A stretch of 64,000 nucleotides of DNA from Flavobacterium sp. CF108 (GTDB lineage Bacteria; Bacteroidota; Bacteroidia; Flavobacteriales; Flavobacteriaceae), in the NCBI RefSeq assembly GCF_900129795.1, contig NZ_FQWW01000002.1, positions 124,001-188,000 of the forward strand. Direction: 5' to 3'. The notes under the pieces are model-generated. The model was not told where the DNA came from and ran no database searches. It was given only the letters and a program-made list of their open reading frames with translations. Made by a program: the position numbers and the translations under genes. Shown one piece after another: positions 33,365-42,786 of this stretch; positions within the stretch are counted from its first letter, which is position 1; every line of letters starts with the position of its first letter.

Positions 33365-34759
33365 TTAGATAAGCAGTTTCATTTCATCTAAAACTATTTT
33401 AATATCATCTTTTGTTGTTCGCCAATTTACAAATGAAGCCCGGATTCCTTTTTTATTTTGATAAACAGTCGGCGTCATAAAAACGGTTCCCGTATCATTT
33501 AGTTTGGTTAAAAACTCGCTCACTTTATCTTGATTTTCGTCTCCTTTTAAAGTAAAACAAACATTATTTAATCGAATTGGAGCCAAAAGTTCAAAGTTGC
33601 CGTCTTCAATAAGGGCATTTCCAAAATGAAGTGCCAATGAAGTACTCTTTTCGATAATATCACAAAAACCTTCTTTCCCGTAAGCTACTAATGAAAACCA
33701 AACCGGCAGTGCTCTCAAACGACGTGAATTTTCAGGAAGAACATTTAAATAATTAAAATTCTCCAGCGGATTTCCTAAATATGGTGCATTCGAATTCTGA
33801 AATGTTTCAATCTGCAGGTTTACATGTTCTTTTTTAATTAAATAAAAAGCACTTTCATAAGGGACATTAAGCCATTTATGACAATCAATTGTAATACTAT
33901 CTGCTTCTTCCCAGCCTTTTACAAGATGTTTGTATTTTTCTGAAGTTGCGGCAAAACCTCCAAAAGCACCATCAACGTGCCACCAGAAATTGTATTTTTC
34001 TTTTAGATTTGAAATAGCTTCAAAATCATCAAAATCTGCAGTATTTACAGTTCCGGCACTTGAAATTAGTATAAAAGGTTTTCCGTTTAATTCTTTAATT
34101 TTCAATTCTAAATCAGCAATATCAATTGCTTCACGATTGCCTTCAACTGTTTTTACTACGGTGTAATTCTGACTTCCAATTCCTAACATCGATAATGATT
34201 TTATGGAAGAAGAATGCGGCGTTGCAGTTAAAATATGTATGGTTTCTGAAATTCCGTTTTTAGCAAAATCCTTTCCAAGTTGTTTTCCAAACCATTGTCT
34301 CGCAACAGCTAAACTGGTAAAATTTGACATTGTTGCCCCCGTTACAAATCCGCCCAAAAAAGAGTCTGGAAGTTCTAATAATTGCAATAATAGATTAATC
34401 GTTTCAAATTCTATTAAAGCAGAATTTCCTCCTTGTGATGTTATCGATTGTGTATTTTGATCGTAAACTGTTGCCAGCCAGTCACCAACAATAGAAGCCG
34501 GAGTTGATCCTCCCGTTACAAATCCCCAATAACGCGGCCCTGGAGACGAAACTAATAAAGGCGCTAGTCTTTCATTAAATTCTTTTAAAGCTTTTTCTGA
34601 GCCTAAACCTAACTCGTTTAAATCTCGTTTGGGATCAATTTTATTGGTATTGGATGTTGGAATGTTTTCAAGATTATTAAGAAAATCGATACCTTGTTGT
34701 TTTGCTTTTTCTAAGATATTTTCTAAATCGTTTAGATCGTCTTGTAGTATTGTGTTCAT
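33365..34759 (-). CDS. Group II pyridoxal-phosphate-dependent decarboxylase family protein
   Basis: This 464-residue fold-type I PLP enzyme carries FWWHVDGAFGG (Asp contacting the cofactor) and SITIDCHKWLNVPYES, where Lys295 should form the Schiff base. Its N-terminus lacks a signal. The family covers glutamate, aromatic amino acid, diaminobutyrate and cysteine-sulfinate decarboxylases; similarity alone does not fix the substrate. A dicarboxylate/amino-acid symporter gene lies 117 bases upstream on the same strand with a REP-like repeat between them, so the two may serve the same acidic amino acid (inference). A strong terminator follows. Confidence 0.85.
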   Translation of the reverse strand: MNTILQDDLNDLENILEKAKQQGIDFLNNLENIPTSNTNKIDPKRDLNELGLGSEKALKEFNERLAPLLVSSPGPRYWGFVTGGSTPASIVGDWLATVYDQNTQSITSQGGNSALIEFETINLLLQLLELPDSFLGGFVTGATMSNFTSLAVARQWFGKQLGKDFAKNGISETIHILTATPHSSSIKSLSMLGIGSQNYTVVKTVEGNREAIDIADLELKIKELNGKPFILISSAGTVNTADFDDFEAISNLKEKYNFWWHVDGAFGGFAATSEKYKHLVKGWEEADSITIDCHKWLNVPYESAFYLIKKEHVNLQIETFQNSNAPYLGNPLENFNYLNVLPENSRRLRALPVWFSLVAYGKEGFCDIIEKSTSLALHFGNALIEDGNFELLAPIRLNNVCFTLKGDENQDKVSEFLTKLNDTGTVFMTPTVYQNKKGIRASFVNWRTTKDDIKIVLDEMKLLI

Positions 34760-34788
34760 ATTTACATAAGTTATTTGATCAGCGTCAT

Positions 34789-34813
34789 TGTCAGGCTGAG
34801 CGAAGTCGAAGCC
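34789..34813. repeat. Single REP-like unit (GTCAGGCTGAGCGAAGTCG family)
   Basis: One complete 25-bp copy lies between the symporter and decarboxylase genes, with the same sequence as the copy at 1233-1258. Confidence 0.8.
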
Positions 34814-34876
34814 TTTACATGCGAGATAAAGTTGTTTTTAAGAATTATTTTTGAGAGGAAAATTTTTATACCGAAG

Positions 34877-36100
34877 CTACCACTTGGTTTTTTCGGAGAA
34901 TCTCGAAACCATCATCGAGCAGATTACATCACCGTTTGCATTGAGTAAAGTAGCAATTGGATCAACCAAAGTTCCCAAAATCATAGCAACTGGAAGTGCT
35001 TGTTCCATTGGGAAACCGTAAACGGTAATGGCCAATATTTCGCCAATATAACCTCCGTTTGGAATTCCTCCTTCGACTATTGAAACTATTACAGTAATTC
35101 CTAAAGCTAGAAGAATAGTCATTGGATCTGTAAAATCTTTGCCAAACATAGCAAACAAAAAGGTTATTTTTAAAATGGATGACATACTCGATCCGTCTTT
35201 GTGCAAAGGTGCACCAAGCGGAATAACCAAATTGCGAACATGCGACGGGATTCCCATTTTTTGTGCAGCATCCAGATTTGCCGGAATCGTTGCAATACTG
35301 CTGCAAGTTCCAACTGCTGTTAATGAAGGCGTGATATTATTGCTCCAAAAAACTTTAAAAGCTCTTTTTCCGCCAGAGACTAGTGCGTATAAACTAAAAA
35401 ACACAAAGAAATAGAAAATACAGGCCGCATAATAAACTGCCATAGGTTTTGCATAAACTCCAAACAACTGCGGACCAAAAATACCAACCTGATAAGCAAA
35501 ATATGCTCCCAAACCAATTGGCGCAAATTTCATTATGATGTTTAATAGCTGTTTCATAACCTCGTTTCCGGAATCCAGAAAGCTCTTAAAAGCATTTCCT
35601 TTTTCTCCCGACTGCAATGTTGCAAAGCCAATTAAAAAGGAGAAAATAATCAACGCCAGCATACTTTTTCGCGACAATAGTTCGAAGAAATCATTTGCCG
35701 TAAGTAGTTTCGCAATTTGATCTCCAGCTGATCCTGATTCAATCTTTTCAAATGGAACTTTGGTAATGGCTATATCCTGATGAATTGGAAAAAGATACAC
35801 AGCACAAATCATTACAATTCCTGAAATAAGAATCGTTGCCAAAAAAACCAGAATCATAATCACAAACAGTTTTCCTAGTTTTTCTGTTCTTTCCAAATTA
35901 GCAATGGAAGAACCAATCGTGAAAAATATAAGTGGAATAATAGCGGTAAAAAGTAAATTCAGGAAAATGTCACCAAGCGGTTTTATTACCAAAACTTTTT
36001 CTCCAAACACTAATCCAAAAATACTCCCAACTATAATACCTCCAAGAAGTAAAAGTATACTGCTGTAATTTTGTAGAAAATTGATTTTTTTAACTTCCAT
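34877..36100 (-). CDS. Dicarboxylate/amino acid:cation symporter
   Basis: This 407-residue SDF/DAACS membrane protein has eight predicted helices and two re-entrant loops. The serine-rich loop is represented by TAVGTCSSIATIPANL and the second loop motif by ILGTLVDPIATLLNANGD. Relatives GltP and DctA import glutamate, aspartate, succinate or other dicarboxylates with Na+ or H+. Substrate choice is not evident. It is upstream of the PLP decarboxylase on the same strand. It starts with ATG and no terminator is obvious after it. Confidence 0.9.
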   Translation of the reverse strand: MEVKKINFLQNYSSILLLLGGIIVGSIFGLVFGEKVLVIKPLGDIFLNLLFTAIIPLIFFTIGSSIANLERTEKLGKLFVIMILVFLATILISGIVMICAVYLFPIHQDIAITKVPFEKIESGSAGDQIAKLLTANDFFELLSRKSMLALIIFSFLIGFATLQSGEKGNAFKSFLDSGNEVMKQLLNIIMKFAPIGLGAYFAYQVGIFGPQLFGVYAKPMAVYYAACIFYFFVFFSLYALVSGGKRAFKVFWSNNITPSLTAVGTCSSIATIPANLDAAQKMGIPSHVRNLVIPLGAPLHKDGSSMSSILKITFLFAMFGKDFTDPMTILLALGITVIVSIVEGGIPNGGYIGEILAITVYGFPMEQALPVAMILGTLVDPIATLLNANGDVICSMMVSRFSEKTKW

Positions 36101-36180
36101 AATTGTAGAGGATTATATTCAGAAAGGTTAATAATATAGAATGAAAGTACTCAAAAAAATGCAAGAATTAATTCTTTTTT

Positions 36181-36220
36181 GCCACAGATTAAAATCCTTT
36201 TAAATCTTTTAATCTGTGGC
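36181..36220. repeat. GCCACAGATTAAAA hairpin abutting a stop codon
   Basis: Perfect 14-bp arms at 36181-36194 and 36207-36220 enclose a 12-base loop. The right arm ends 6 bases before the stop of the methyltransferase gene. A related half unit occurs near 23717-23746. Confidence 0.75.
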
Positions 36221-36226
36221 AAAAAA

Positions 36227-36880
36227 CTATTTTTCCAGAACAATCGTAGTAAAAACCCTGTCGGCAAGTTCGCCTGTTTTGCTTTTTACTTGTTCTGTTT
36301 GACTTTCAGTATAAACAATTTTAAAAGGCGTTTTTTCAATTAATTGCTGAGCCTTTTCAGTACTGTATAATTCGAATTCAAATTGTGTAAAAGGCAATTG
36401 CTTCATGAAATCTTCCTGAGCAAATGTTAAGCAGAAATTACCATTTGGCTTTAAAACTCTATAAATTTCTAAAAGCAATTTCTCAGGTTCCTGCCAGAAA
36501 TAAATGGTATTTACAGTAAATATTTTATCGAAAGATTCATCTTCAAACGGAATTTTATTTCCGTCATACAATGAAAAGAAAGCTTGTTTTTGAGAGACAA
36601 AATTTCTGTTTATTTGGCGCGCTTCCTGAAACATTAATTCCGACATTTCCAATCCGTAATATTTCAGATTTTCTGCTTGTTCGAATAAAAATTCTACGTG
36701 GCCAGCGTTTCCGTGACCTAATTCCAGAATTTTATTCTCTTTGGATATATTGAGATTTTGAATCGAATGACGGGTCATATTGATGTTCGTTTCGTTCATC
36801 ATATTCGCCATTTCGATTCCTTTTTCTCCCGATGGATGTTTTAATTGAGAGGCTATGGCTTGTAATTCTTCTTGTTTCAT
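36227..36880 (-). CDS. Class I SAM-dependent methyltransferase
   Basis: This 217-residue Rossmann-fold methyltransferase has motif I ILELGHGNAGHVEFLF (about 49-64), the acidic residue GLEMSELMF (motif II) and FDKIFTVNTIYFWQEPEKLLLE as motif IV-V, resembling the UbiE/Methyltransf_11 group. The substrate is unknown. It is a stand-alone minus-strand gene between metF and the symporter gene, flanked by dispersed palindromes on both sides. Clustering with methionine genes may be chance. Confidence 0.85.
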   Translation of the reverse strand: MKQEELQAIASQLKHPSGEKGIEMANMMNETNINMTRHSIQNLNISKENKILELGHGNAGHVEFLFEQAENLKYYGLEMSELMFQEARQINRNFVSQKQAFFSLYDGNKIPFEDESFDKIFTVNTIYFWQEPEKLLLEIYRVLKPNGNFCLTFAQEDFMKQLPFTQFEFELYSTEKAQQLIEKTPFKIVYTESQTEQVKSKTGELADRVFTTIVLEK

Positions 36881-36933
36881 GATTGCAAAAGTTAAATTCC
36901 AAATTAAAAAAATCCAAATTCCAAGCTTCGTTT

Positions 36934-37006
36934 GTCATTGCGAGGAACGAAGCAACCGCACTAACAAAAATATGCAGCGTGAGATTGCTTCGTTCCTCGC
37001 AATGAC
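36934..37006. repeat. Long palindrome GTCATTGCGAGGAACGAAGC abutting metF
   Basis: A ~23-bp arm (36934-36956) and its near-perfect complement (36983-37006) enclose a 26-base loop. The right arm ends one base before the metF stop codon. Half of the same unit is at 8577-8600. This sequence type is widely dispersed in bacterial genomes (recalled, not searched). Confidence 0.85.
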
Positions 37007-37007
37007 C

Positions 37008-37964
37008 TTAAAAAACCTGACTCGCGATCTGGCGAATATTCTCAGATTTACCCATTGAATAATAATGTAAAAACGGAACTCCGGCAGCTTTTAATTCTAA
37101 TGATTGTTGAATCGCCCACTCGATTCCAACTTGTTTGATTTCAGCGTTGTTTTTGCATTTATCAACTGCATCGATTAAATCTTCCGGCAAATCGATTCTG
37201 AAAATCTGTGGCAAAACTTGTAAATGTCTTTGAACCGCAATTGGTTTAATTCCAGGAATAATAGGAATTGTGATTCCCATTTCTCTTGCTTTTTCTACAA
37301 AGGCAAAATATTTTGAGTTGTCAAAAAACATTTGCGTTACCACATAATCTGCCCCTGCGTCAACTTTTTCTTTTAATCTTTTTAAATCTGATTGTAAAGA
37401 TGGTGATTCTAAATGTTTTTCAGGATAACCTGCAACACCAATACAAAAATCAGCTTTATTATCGATATCCATCACTTCATGCAGATATTTTCCGCAGTTT
37501 AAATCGTTGATTTGTCGTACTAAATCAATCGCATAATGATTTCCCCCAGCTTTTGGCACAAAAGATTGTTCGTCTTTCATCGCATCGCCGCGAAGTGCCA
37601 TTACGTTGTTGATTCCCAAATACTGACAATCAACCAGCATATATTCGGTTTCTTCCTGCGTAAAGCCGCCACAAAGCAAATGTGGAACGGTATCTACATT
37701 GTATTTATGTTTTATAGAAGCGCAGATTCCAAGCGTTCCCGGACGCATACGAGTCAGTTTTTTATCCAAAAGTCCGTTACCGCGATCAATGTAAATATAC
37801 TCTTCACGAGACGTTGTTACGTCAATAAACGGCGGTTTAAACTCCATTAACGGATCGATATTATCGTATAATTCCTGAATACTTTTCCCCTTTTGAGGCG
37901 GAATAATTTCAAATGAGAATAATGTTTTTCCTTTGGCGTTTTCTATATGCTCTGTTACTTTCAT
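37008..37964 (-). CDS. metF: 5,10-methylenetetrahydrofolate reductase
   Basis: This 318-residue FAD-dependent TIM-barrel enzyme makes 5-methyl-THF, the methyl donor for MetH and MetE. Visible signatures are FSFEIIPPQKGKS (with the catalytic Glu), VTTSREEY, MALRGDAMKDEQ, GVAGYPEKHLESPS and GADYVVTQMFFDNSKYF. Length is close to E. coli MetF (296) plus a short extension. It lies 168 bases downstream of the metH C-terminal gene on the same strand, separated by phased repeats, and probably belongs to the riboswitch-controlled metH unit. It starts with ATG. Confidence 0.95.
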   Translation of the reverse strand: MKVTEHIENAKGKTLFSFEIIPPQKGKSIQELYDNIDPLMEFKPPFIDVTTSREEYIYIDRGNGLLDKKLTRMRPGTLGICASIKHKYNVDTVPHLLCGGFTQEETEYMLVDCQYLGINNVMALRGDAMKDEQSFVPKAGGNHYAIDLVRQINDLNCGKYLHEVMDIDNKADFCIGVAGYPEKHLESPSLQSDLKRLKEKVDAGADYVVTQMFFDNSKYFAFVEKAREMGITIPIIPGIKPIAVQRHLQVLPQIFRIDLPEDLIDAVDKCKNNAEIKQVGIEWAIQQSLELKAAGVPFLHYYSMGKSENIRQIASQVF

Positions 37965-37971
37965 TTCTTAA

Positions 37972-38010
37972 GTTATGGATTATGAGTTATGAATTTTGAG
38001 TTTTAGTTCG
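37972..38010. repeat. Degenerate 7-bp phased array (GTTATGA)
   Basis: Five in-phase heptamers close to GTTATGA or GTTTTGA lie immediately upstream of metF. Confidence 0.55.
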
Positions 38011-38054
38011 TGTAAAAAATCTGAAATCAAAAAACGTAAATCAATAATTTATTT

Positions 38055-38126
38055 TGTTTCAAGTTTAAAGTTTCAGGTTTCAAGTTGCTGTAGAGAACTT
38101 GAAACTTTAAACCTGAAACCTGAAAC
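38055..38126. repeat. Inverted 7-bp phased arrays (GTTTCAA / TTGAAAC)
   Basis: Heptamers close to GTTTCAA run one way at 38055-38085, and their complements run back at 38095-38126, so the whole block folds into one long imperfect hairpin between metH and metF. It could act as an intercistronic stem. Confidence 0.65.
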
Positions 38127-38132
38127 TTTTTG

Positions 38133-40808
38133 TTAATCTGCTATATTAGGATTTAACCATTTCATGGCATAATCAGTTGGAACATTACGACGTTTAGCGT
38201 AATCTACTACTTGGTCTTCTTTTATTTTTCCGAGTCCAAAATATCTGCTTTTTGGATTTCCGAAATAATATCCAGAAACTGATGAAGCCGGCCACATCGC
38301 CATGCTTTCTGTCAGGGTCACTCCAATTTCTTCGGCTACATTTAAAAGTTTCCAGATAGTTGGTTTTTCCAAGTGATCTGGACAAGCCGGATAACCCGGA
38401 GCCGGACGAATTCCTTTATAATTTTCTTTAATCAATTCTTCGTTGGTTAAAGATTCTTCTGAATCATAACCCCAAAAATCCTTACGAACTCTCTCGTGAA
38501 GATATTCGGCGAAAGCCTCAGCAAAACGATCGGCAAGCGCTTTTACCATAATCGAATTATAATCATCTAAATTAGCTTCATATTCCGCTGCCCATTCATC
38601 TACACCAAAACCTGTGGTTACACAAAAAGCTCCCATGTAATCTTCTATTCCGCTTTCTTTTGGCAGAATAAAATCGGCTAAAGCTATATTTGGTGCTCCT
38701 TTTGTTTTTTGTGACTGCTGACGAAGCGTTAAGAATTTCTCCAAAACTTTTCCGTTTTCATCACGCAATTCGATATCGTCGTCATCAACCTGATTCGCAG
38801 GGAAAATTCCGTAAATACCTTTTGCTTTTAGTTTTTTCTGAGCTAGAATAGTGTTTAACATTTCTCTAGCATCATTATAAACAGAAGTTGCCTGCTCTCC
38901 CACAATCTCATCCGTTAAAATTGCAGGAAACTTTCCATGCAATTCCCAAGTTTGAAAAAATGGTGTCCAGTCAATATACGGAACCAAAACATCCAGTTCT
39001 ATTTCTATGGTTTGTTTTCCAATTACTTTTGGCTTAGTTGGCGTATATTCAGACCAATCCAATGGTAATTTGTTTTTACGGGCATCTTCAATCGTCAGGA
39101 AGTTTTTATCTCTTGAACGATTTAAAAATGTTTCTCTAAAAGAATCATATTCTGCACGAATATCCGCCGCATATATTTTTCGGTTATGATCTAACAGATT
39201 TCCTGCAACAGTAACCGCTCTCGATGCATCGTTTACGTGAATTACAGTTTCTCTGTATTGCGGCGCGATTTTCACGGCCGTATGCGCACGCGAAGTTGTT
39301 GCTCCGCCAATCATAATCGGGATTTTAATTCCTTGTTTGTCTAATTCTTTGGCTAAGTAAACCATTTCATCAAGCGAAGGCGTGATCAGTCCACTTAGAC
39401 CTATGATATCTACATTATGCTCAATCGCCGCAGCAATAATTTTTTCCGGAGGTACCATAACACCAAGATCTACAATCTCGTAATTGTTACAAGCCAATAC
39501 CACTGAAACGATGTTTTTACCAATATCGTGAACATCCCCTTTTACAGTTGCCATCAGGATTTTTCCGTTTCCTTGTTTATCTCCGGCTTGTTTACTTGCT
39601 TCGATAAAAGGCAGTAAATAAGCCACCGCTTTTTTCATTACACGAGCCGATTTTACAACCTGAGGCAGGAACATTTTTCCACTTCCGAATAAATCTCCAA
39701 CTACATTCATTCCCGTCATCAAATTGATTTCGATAACTTCGATTGGTTTTGTCGCTGCCAAACGTGCTTCTTCAACATCTTCTTCAATAAAAGCATCAAT
39801 TCCTTTTACCAATGAGTGCGTAATACGCTCCTGAACCGTTCCAAAACGCCATTCCTGAACGGCTTTTTCATCGCTCTTTACTTCCCCTTTTACATTTTCA
39901 GCAAAATCTAAAAGCCGTTCTGTCGCATCGTCGCGTCTATCTAAAATTACGTCTTCAACGTGTTCTAATAAATCTTTCGGAATATCATCGTAAATCGTCA
40001 ACATCTCCGGATTAACGATTCCCATCGTCATTCCATTTTTAATCGCATGGTATAAAAACACAGAGTGCATGGCTTCACGAACGTGATCATTTCCTCTAAA
40101 AGAAAACGAAACGTTACTTACTCCACCGCTAATATGCGCGTGAGGTAAATTATCGCGAACCCATTTTGTTCCTCTAAAAAAGTCCAAAGCGTTTAAGCGA
40201 TGTTCTTCCATTCCGGTTGCAACGGGGAAAATATTCAAATCGAAAATAATATCCTGAGGAGGAAAACCTACTTTGTTCACCAAAATATCATACGAACGCT
40301 GACAAATCTCCACTCTACGATCGAAATTATCGGCCTGACCTACTTCGTCAAATGCCATGATAATTGCCGCAGCTCCATAACGTTTGATTAATCGCGCGTG
40401 GTGAACAAAAGCTTCTTCTCCTTCTTTTAATGAAATCGAGTTTACAACGCTTTTTCCTTGTACTACTTTCAGACCAGCTTCAATAATTTCCCATTTCGAA
40501 CTGTCGATCATAATCGGCACTCTCGAAATATCTGGTTCTGCAGCAATTAAATTCAAAAATTTAGTCATTGCAGTAACACCGTCAAGCATTCCCTCATCCA
40601 TATTAATATCAATGATCTGTGCTCCACCTTCTACCTGCTGTCTTGCAATATCAAGCGCCTCGTCATATTTCTCTTCCTTGATTAACCTTAGGAATTTTCT
40701 TGAACCTGTTACATTTGTACGCTCACCAACATTTACGAAAACACTTTCCGGCGTAATAATTAATGGTTCTAATCCTGATAATACAAGGTCTCTTCTTTTT
40801 TCTGTCAT
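38133..40808 (-). CDS. metH: Methionine synthase, cobalamin-dependent, C-terminal part (pterin-, B12- and SAM-binding)
   Basis: This 891-residue protein lacks the homocysteine-binding barrel and instead has, in order, a pterin-binding domain (about 15-290; [16 protein letters not shown]), the B12 cap and cobalamin domain (about 310-540; [12 protein letters not shown], with Asp425-x-His427 as the lower axial ligand motif) and the SAM-dependent reactivation domain (about 560-891; [15 protein letters not shown]). The missing barrel is the separate gene at 41629-42633. The two proteins should act together as split MetH. A small hypothetical gene and several palindromic repeats lie between the halves. 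It starts with ATG. Confidence 0.95.
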   Translation of the reverse strand: MTEKRRDLVLSGLEPLIITPESVFVNVGERTNVTGSRKFLRLIKEEKYDEALDIARQQVEGGAQIIDINMDEGMLDGVTAMTKFLNLIAAEPDISRVPIMIDSSKWEIIEAGLKVVQGKSVVNSISLKEGEEAFVHHARLIKRYGAAAIIMAFDEVGQADNFDRRVEICQRSYDILVNKVGFPPQDIIFDLNIFPVATGMEEHRLNALDFFRGTKWVRDNLPHAHISGGVSNVSFSFRGNDHVREAMHSVFLYHAIKNGMTMGIVNPEMLTIYDDIPKDLLEHVEDVILDRRDDATERLLDFAENVKGEVKSDEKAVQEWRFGTVQERITHSLVKGIDAFIEEDVEEARLAATKPIEVIEINLMTGMNVVGDLFGSGKMFLPQVVKSARVMKKAVAYLLPFIEASKQAGDKQGNGKILMATVKGDVHDIGKNIVSVVLACNNYEIVDLGVMVPPEKIIAAAIEHNVDIIGLSGLITPSLDEMVYLAKELDKQGIKIPIMIGGATTSRAHTAVKIAPQYRETVIHVNDASRAVTVAGNLLDHNRKIYAADIRAEYDSFRETFLNRSRDKNFLTIEDARKNKLPLDWSEYTPTKPKVIGKQTIEIELDVLVPYIDWTPFFQTWELHGKFPAILTDEIVGEQATSVYNDAREMLNTILAQKKLKAKGIYGIFPANQVDDDDIELRDENGKVLEKFLTLRQQSQKTKGAPNIALADFILPKESGIEDYMGAFCVTTGFGVDEWAAEYEANLDDYNSIMVKALADRFAEAFAEYLHERVRKDFWGYDSEESLTNEELIKENYKGIRPAPGYPACPDHLEKPTIWKLLNVAEEIGVTLTESMAMWPASSVSGYYFGNPKSRYFGLGKIKEDQVVDYAKRRNVPTDYAMKWLNPNIAD

Positions 40809-40816
40809 TTTTTTTA

Positions 40817-40851
40817 AAGTTACTAAGATCCTAAGATGCTAAGGTTCTAAG
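40817..40851. repeat. Degenerate 8-bp phased array upstream of metH C-half
   Basis: Four in-phase octamers close to RTNCTAAG lie just before the start codon region; same class as 1052-1088. Confidence 0.6.
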
Positions 40852-40871
40852 TTTTTTATTCTTATTTCTTT

Positions 40872-40898
40872 CCTGCAAGGTTTTAAAAACCTTGCAGG
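40872..40898. repeat. 27-bp palindrome CCTGCAAGGTTTT family
   Basis: A perfect 13-bp inverted repeat (CCTGCAAGGTTTT-A-AAAACCTTGCAGG). Sister copies are at 41538-41564 and 41596-41622; a variant with a different outer stem is at 42701-42727. Confidence 0.85.
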
Positions 40899-40925
40899 TA
40901 TATTTGTTTTCTATATTTTAATTTG

Positions 40926-41042
40926 GGCGTGTCCCTCCGGGTCGAGCTATCCGCTAATAGTCCTCGCTCTTCCTTCGTCAGGCTGTGGGCTAACCGCTTC
41001 TATCCCTCACGCAATGCTACCAGCCATTTGTTCCTACGGAAC
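40926..41042. repeat. GC-rich dispersed intergenic element
   Basis: This ~115-bp block is markedly richer in G and C than its surroundings. It begins GGGCGTGTCCCTCCGGGTCG, has GAGCTATCCGCT in the middle and TATCCCTCACGC near the end, and closes with the hairpin GTTCCTACGGAAC two bases before a stop codon. I recall closely similar elements (GGGCGTG..CCTCCG..GGGCTATCCGCT..TATCCCTCACGC) in many Bacteroidota intergenic regions. No open frame fits it. Confidence 0.65.
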
Positions 41043-41044
41043 AT

Positions 41045-41479
41045 TTATTTCCATTTTGAATGCTCTATATATTTGCAAGTTACTCCTGCATCATATACAT
41101 AATATTTAGTTTTAGTAAATCCTGCTTTAACTAATGAAATTGAATCAGGTTGTAATTCTTCTTCTAAAACTATATAGTTTTTTTCTGGGTTGTCTAAATC
41201 GTATTTTACTTTATAAAACTTATTTACATGTCCATAATCAATAGTAACCTCAGCTAAAACTTTTTTATTTGTATAAAAATAATATCTCAAAGACCTAGTT
41301 TTTCTGTGATATTTGACTCTAGTTGTAAGCCCTATTGTTTCTCCTTTTAAATTTTTATCGTGTTCATCATACTTCTTTTCATTCTTATTTGAAAAAATAC
41401 TAACCAAAAATATTAGTGCTATCAGAGCTATTCCTGCAAATCCCTTGATTTTATCTATATCTCTTTTATTTTCTTCCAC
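41045..41479 (-). CDS. Hypothetical single-pass membrane protein
   Basis: This is a 144-residue protein with one membrane helix (about residues 13-29, GFAGIALIALIFLVSIF) followed by a Lys/Asp-rich stretch and a small beta-rich domain (about 50-140, TRVKYHRKTRSLRYYFYTNK). I do not recognise it. The start is GTG at 41479. It lies between the two halves of metH with palindromic repeats on both sides (40872-41042 and 41538-41622), which suggests insertion of a foreign cassette into the met unit. It has no obvious link to methionine synthesis. Expression from the met promoter is possible, as it is on the same strand. Confidence 0.65.
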   Translation of the reverse strand: MEENKRDIDKIKGFAGIALIALIFLVSIFSNKNEKKYDEHDKNLKGETIGLTTRVKYHRKTRSLRYYFYTNKKVLAEVTIDYGHVNKFYKVKYDLDNPEKNYIVLEEELQPDSISLVKAGFTKTKYYVYDAGVTCKYIEHSKWK

Positions 41480-41537
41480 TTTTTAATTTTCAATCGAATA
41501 AATTCTGTTGTTTCCGAACATTTTAATTTCAATTCAA

Positions 41538-41622
41538 CCTGCAAGGTTTTCAAAACCTTGTAGGTTTCTACTTTTTATTCGTAAACAAAATCATACCTAC
41601 AAGGTTTTGGAAACCTTGCAGG
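41538..41622. repeat. Two copies of the CCTGCAAGGTTTT palindrome
   Basis: 41538-41564 and 41596-41622 are 27-bp palindromes differing by a few bases (CCTGCAAGG...TAGG versus CCTACAAGG...CAGG), as though half-arms had been exchanged. The second ends seven bases before the stop codon of the metH N-half. Confidence 0.85.
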
Positions 41623-41628
41623 AAACGT

Positions 41629-42633
41629 TTACGCAATAACTGGTGCTATTCTAGGCTTATAATCCTTCGCAACTTCAGCAATTAATCTAATATGATCCGG
41701 AGTTGTACCACAACAACCTCCAATAATATTGATTAAATTATCATCTAAATATTCTTTAATGAAAGCTTGAGTTTGTTCTGGTGTTTCATCATATTGCCCG
41801 AATGCGTTCGGCAATCCTGCATTTGGATGCGCCGAAACATTAAAACTTGTATTATGCGCTAATGTTTTTAAATACGGTTTCAACAAATCGGCTCCAAGAG
41901 CGCAATTGAATCCTACGCTTAATAACGGAATATGCGAAACTGAAATCAAAAACGCTTCAACAGTCTGTCCTGAAAGTGTTCTTCCAGATGCATCTGTAAT
42001 CGTTCCTGAAACCATGATTGGAATATCAAGATTACGTTCTTCTTTTACTTCTTCGATTGCAAAAAGTGCCGCTTTTGCATTTAAAGTATCGAAAATCGTT
42101 TCTACTAAAAGTAAATCACAGCCACCATCCATTAAGGCTTCTACTTGCTCTTTGTACGCAATTCGTAAATCGTCAAACGTTACTGCTCTGTAACCTGGAT
42201 CGTTTACATCTGGCGACATACTTGCTGTACGGTTTGTCGGTCCGATTGAACCAGCTACGAAACGTGGTTTGTTCGGGTTTTTAGCGGTAAACTCATCGGC
42301 TACTTGTCTTGCGATTTTTGCCGATTCGTAGTTTAACTCGTAAACCAAATCTTCCATGTGATAATCGGCCATACCGATTGTCGTTCCTGAAAAGGTATTG
42401 GTTTCTACTATGTCAGCACCGGCTTCATAGTAAGCAGCATGAACATCGCGGATCGCTTGTGGTTGTGTTAGGGATAGTAAATCGTTGTTCCCTTTTAACG
42501 GATGCGGAAAATCTTTGAAACGCTCTCCTCTGAAATCTTCTTCTGAGAAATTATAGCGCTGCAACATTGTTCCCATTGCTCCGTCAAGGATTAGGATATT
42601 TTTTTTTATTGCTTCTTTTATCGTAATTGCCAT
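41629..42633 (-). CDS. metH: Methionine synthase, homocysteine-binding part
   Basis: This 334-residue protein corresponds to the N-terminal homocysteine S-methyltransferase barrel of MetH. It begins [20 protein letters not shown] and carries the zinc ligands in [12 protein letters not shown] and [12 protein letters not shown] (the Cys-Cys pair near residue 314). In E. coli this barrel is fused to the domains found here at 38133-40808, so MetH is split into two polypeptides. It is the first gene after a SAM riboswitch (43015-43127), with an unusually long leader of about 380 bases between them. It starts with ATG. Confidence 0.93.
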   Translation of the reverse strand: MAITIKEAIKKNILILDGAMGTMLQRYNFSEEDFRGERFKDFPHPLKGNNDLLSLTQPQAIRDVHAAYYEAGADIVETNTFSGTTIGMADYHMEDLVYELNYESAKIARQVADEFTAKNPNKPRFVAGSIGPTNRTASMSPDVNDPGYRAVTFDDLRIAYKEQVEALMDGGCDLLLVETIFDTLNAKAALFAIEEVKEERNLDIPIMVSGTITDASGRTLSGQTVEAFLISVSHIPLLSVGFNCALGADLLKPYLKTLAHNTSFNVSAHPNAGLPNAFGQYDETPEQTQAFIKEYLDDNLINIIGGCCGTTPDHIRLIAEVAKDYKPRIAPVIA

Positions 42634-42636
42634 ATT

Positions 42637-42665
42637 CTTTTGCCGCTAAGGCACTAAGGCACCAA
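42637..42665. repeat. GCNCTAAGG phased array
   Basis: Three near-copies of CCGCTAAGG/GCACTAAGG/GCACCAAG lie directly before the metH start codon; related to the CGCAAAG array at 11237-11271. Confidence 0.5.
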
Positions 42666-42700
42666 GCTTTTTTAATTATAATTTAAAGGCTCTATTTAAA

Positions 42701-42727
42701 CCCGACAGGTTTTTGAAACCTGTCGGG
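42701..42727. repeat. 27-bp palindrome CCCGACAGGTTT in the metH leader
   Basis: CCCGACAGGTTT and AAACCTGTCGGG form a perfect stem. On the minus strand the stem is followed by TTTAAAT, so it might act as a weak terminator inside the riboswitch-metH leader. Confidence 0.8.
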
Positions 42728-42786
42728 TTTAACCTTCGATATTTTTTATTCACATTAATTCCAAAAGTGCACTATTGCTGGCTCAT

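Noticed and set aside
36934..37006. Could be an insertion-sequence end or attachment site.
   Set aside because: No transposase or integrase and no tRNA are nearby, and half units occur elsewhere; a dispersed repeat explains it better.
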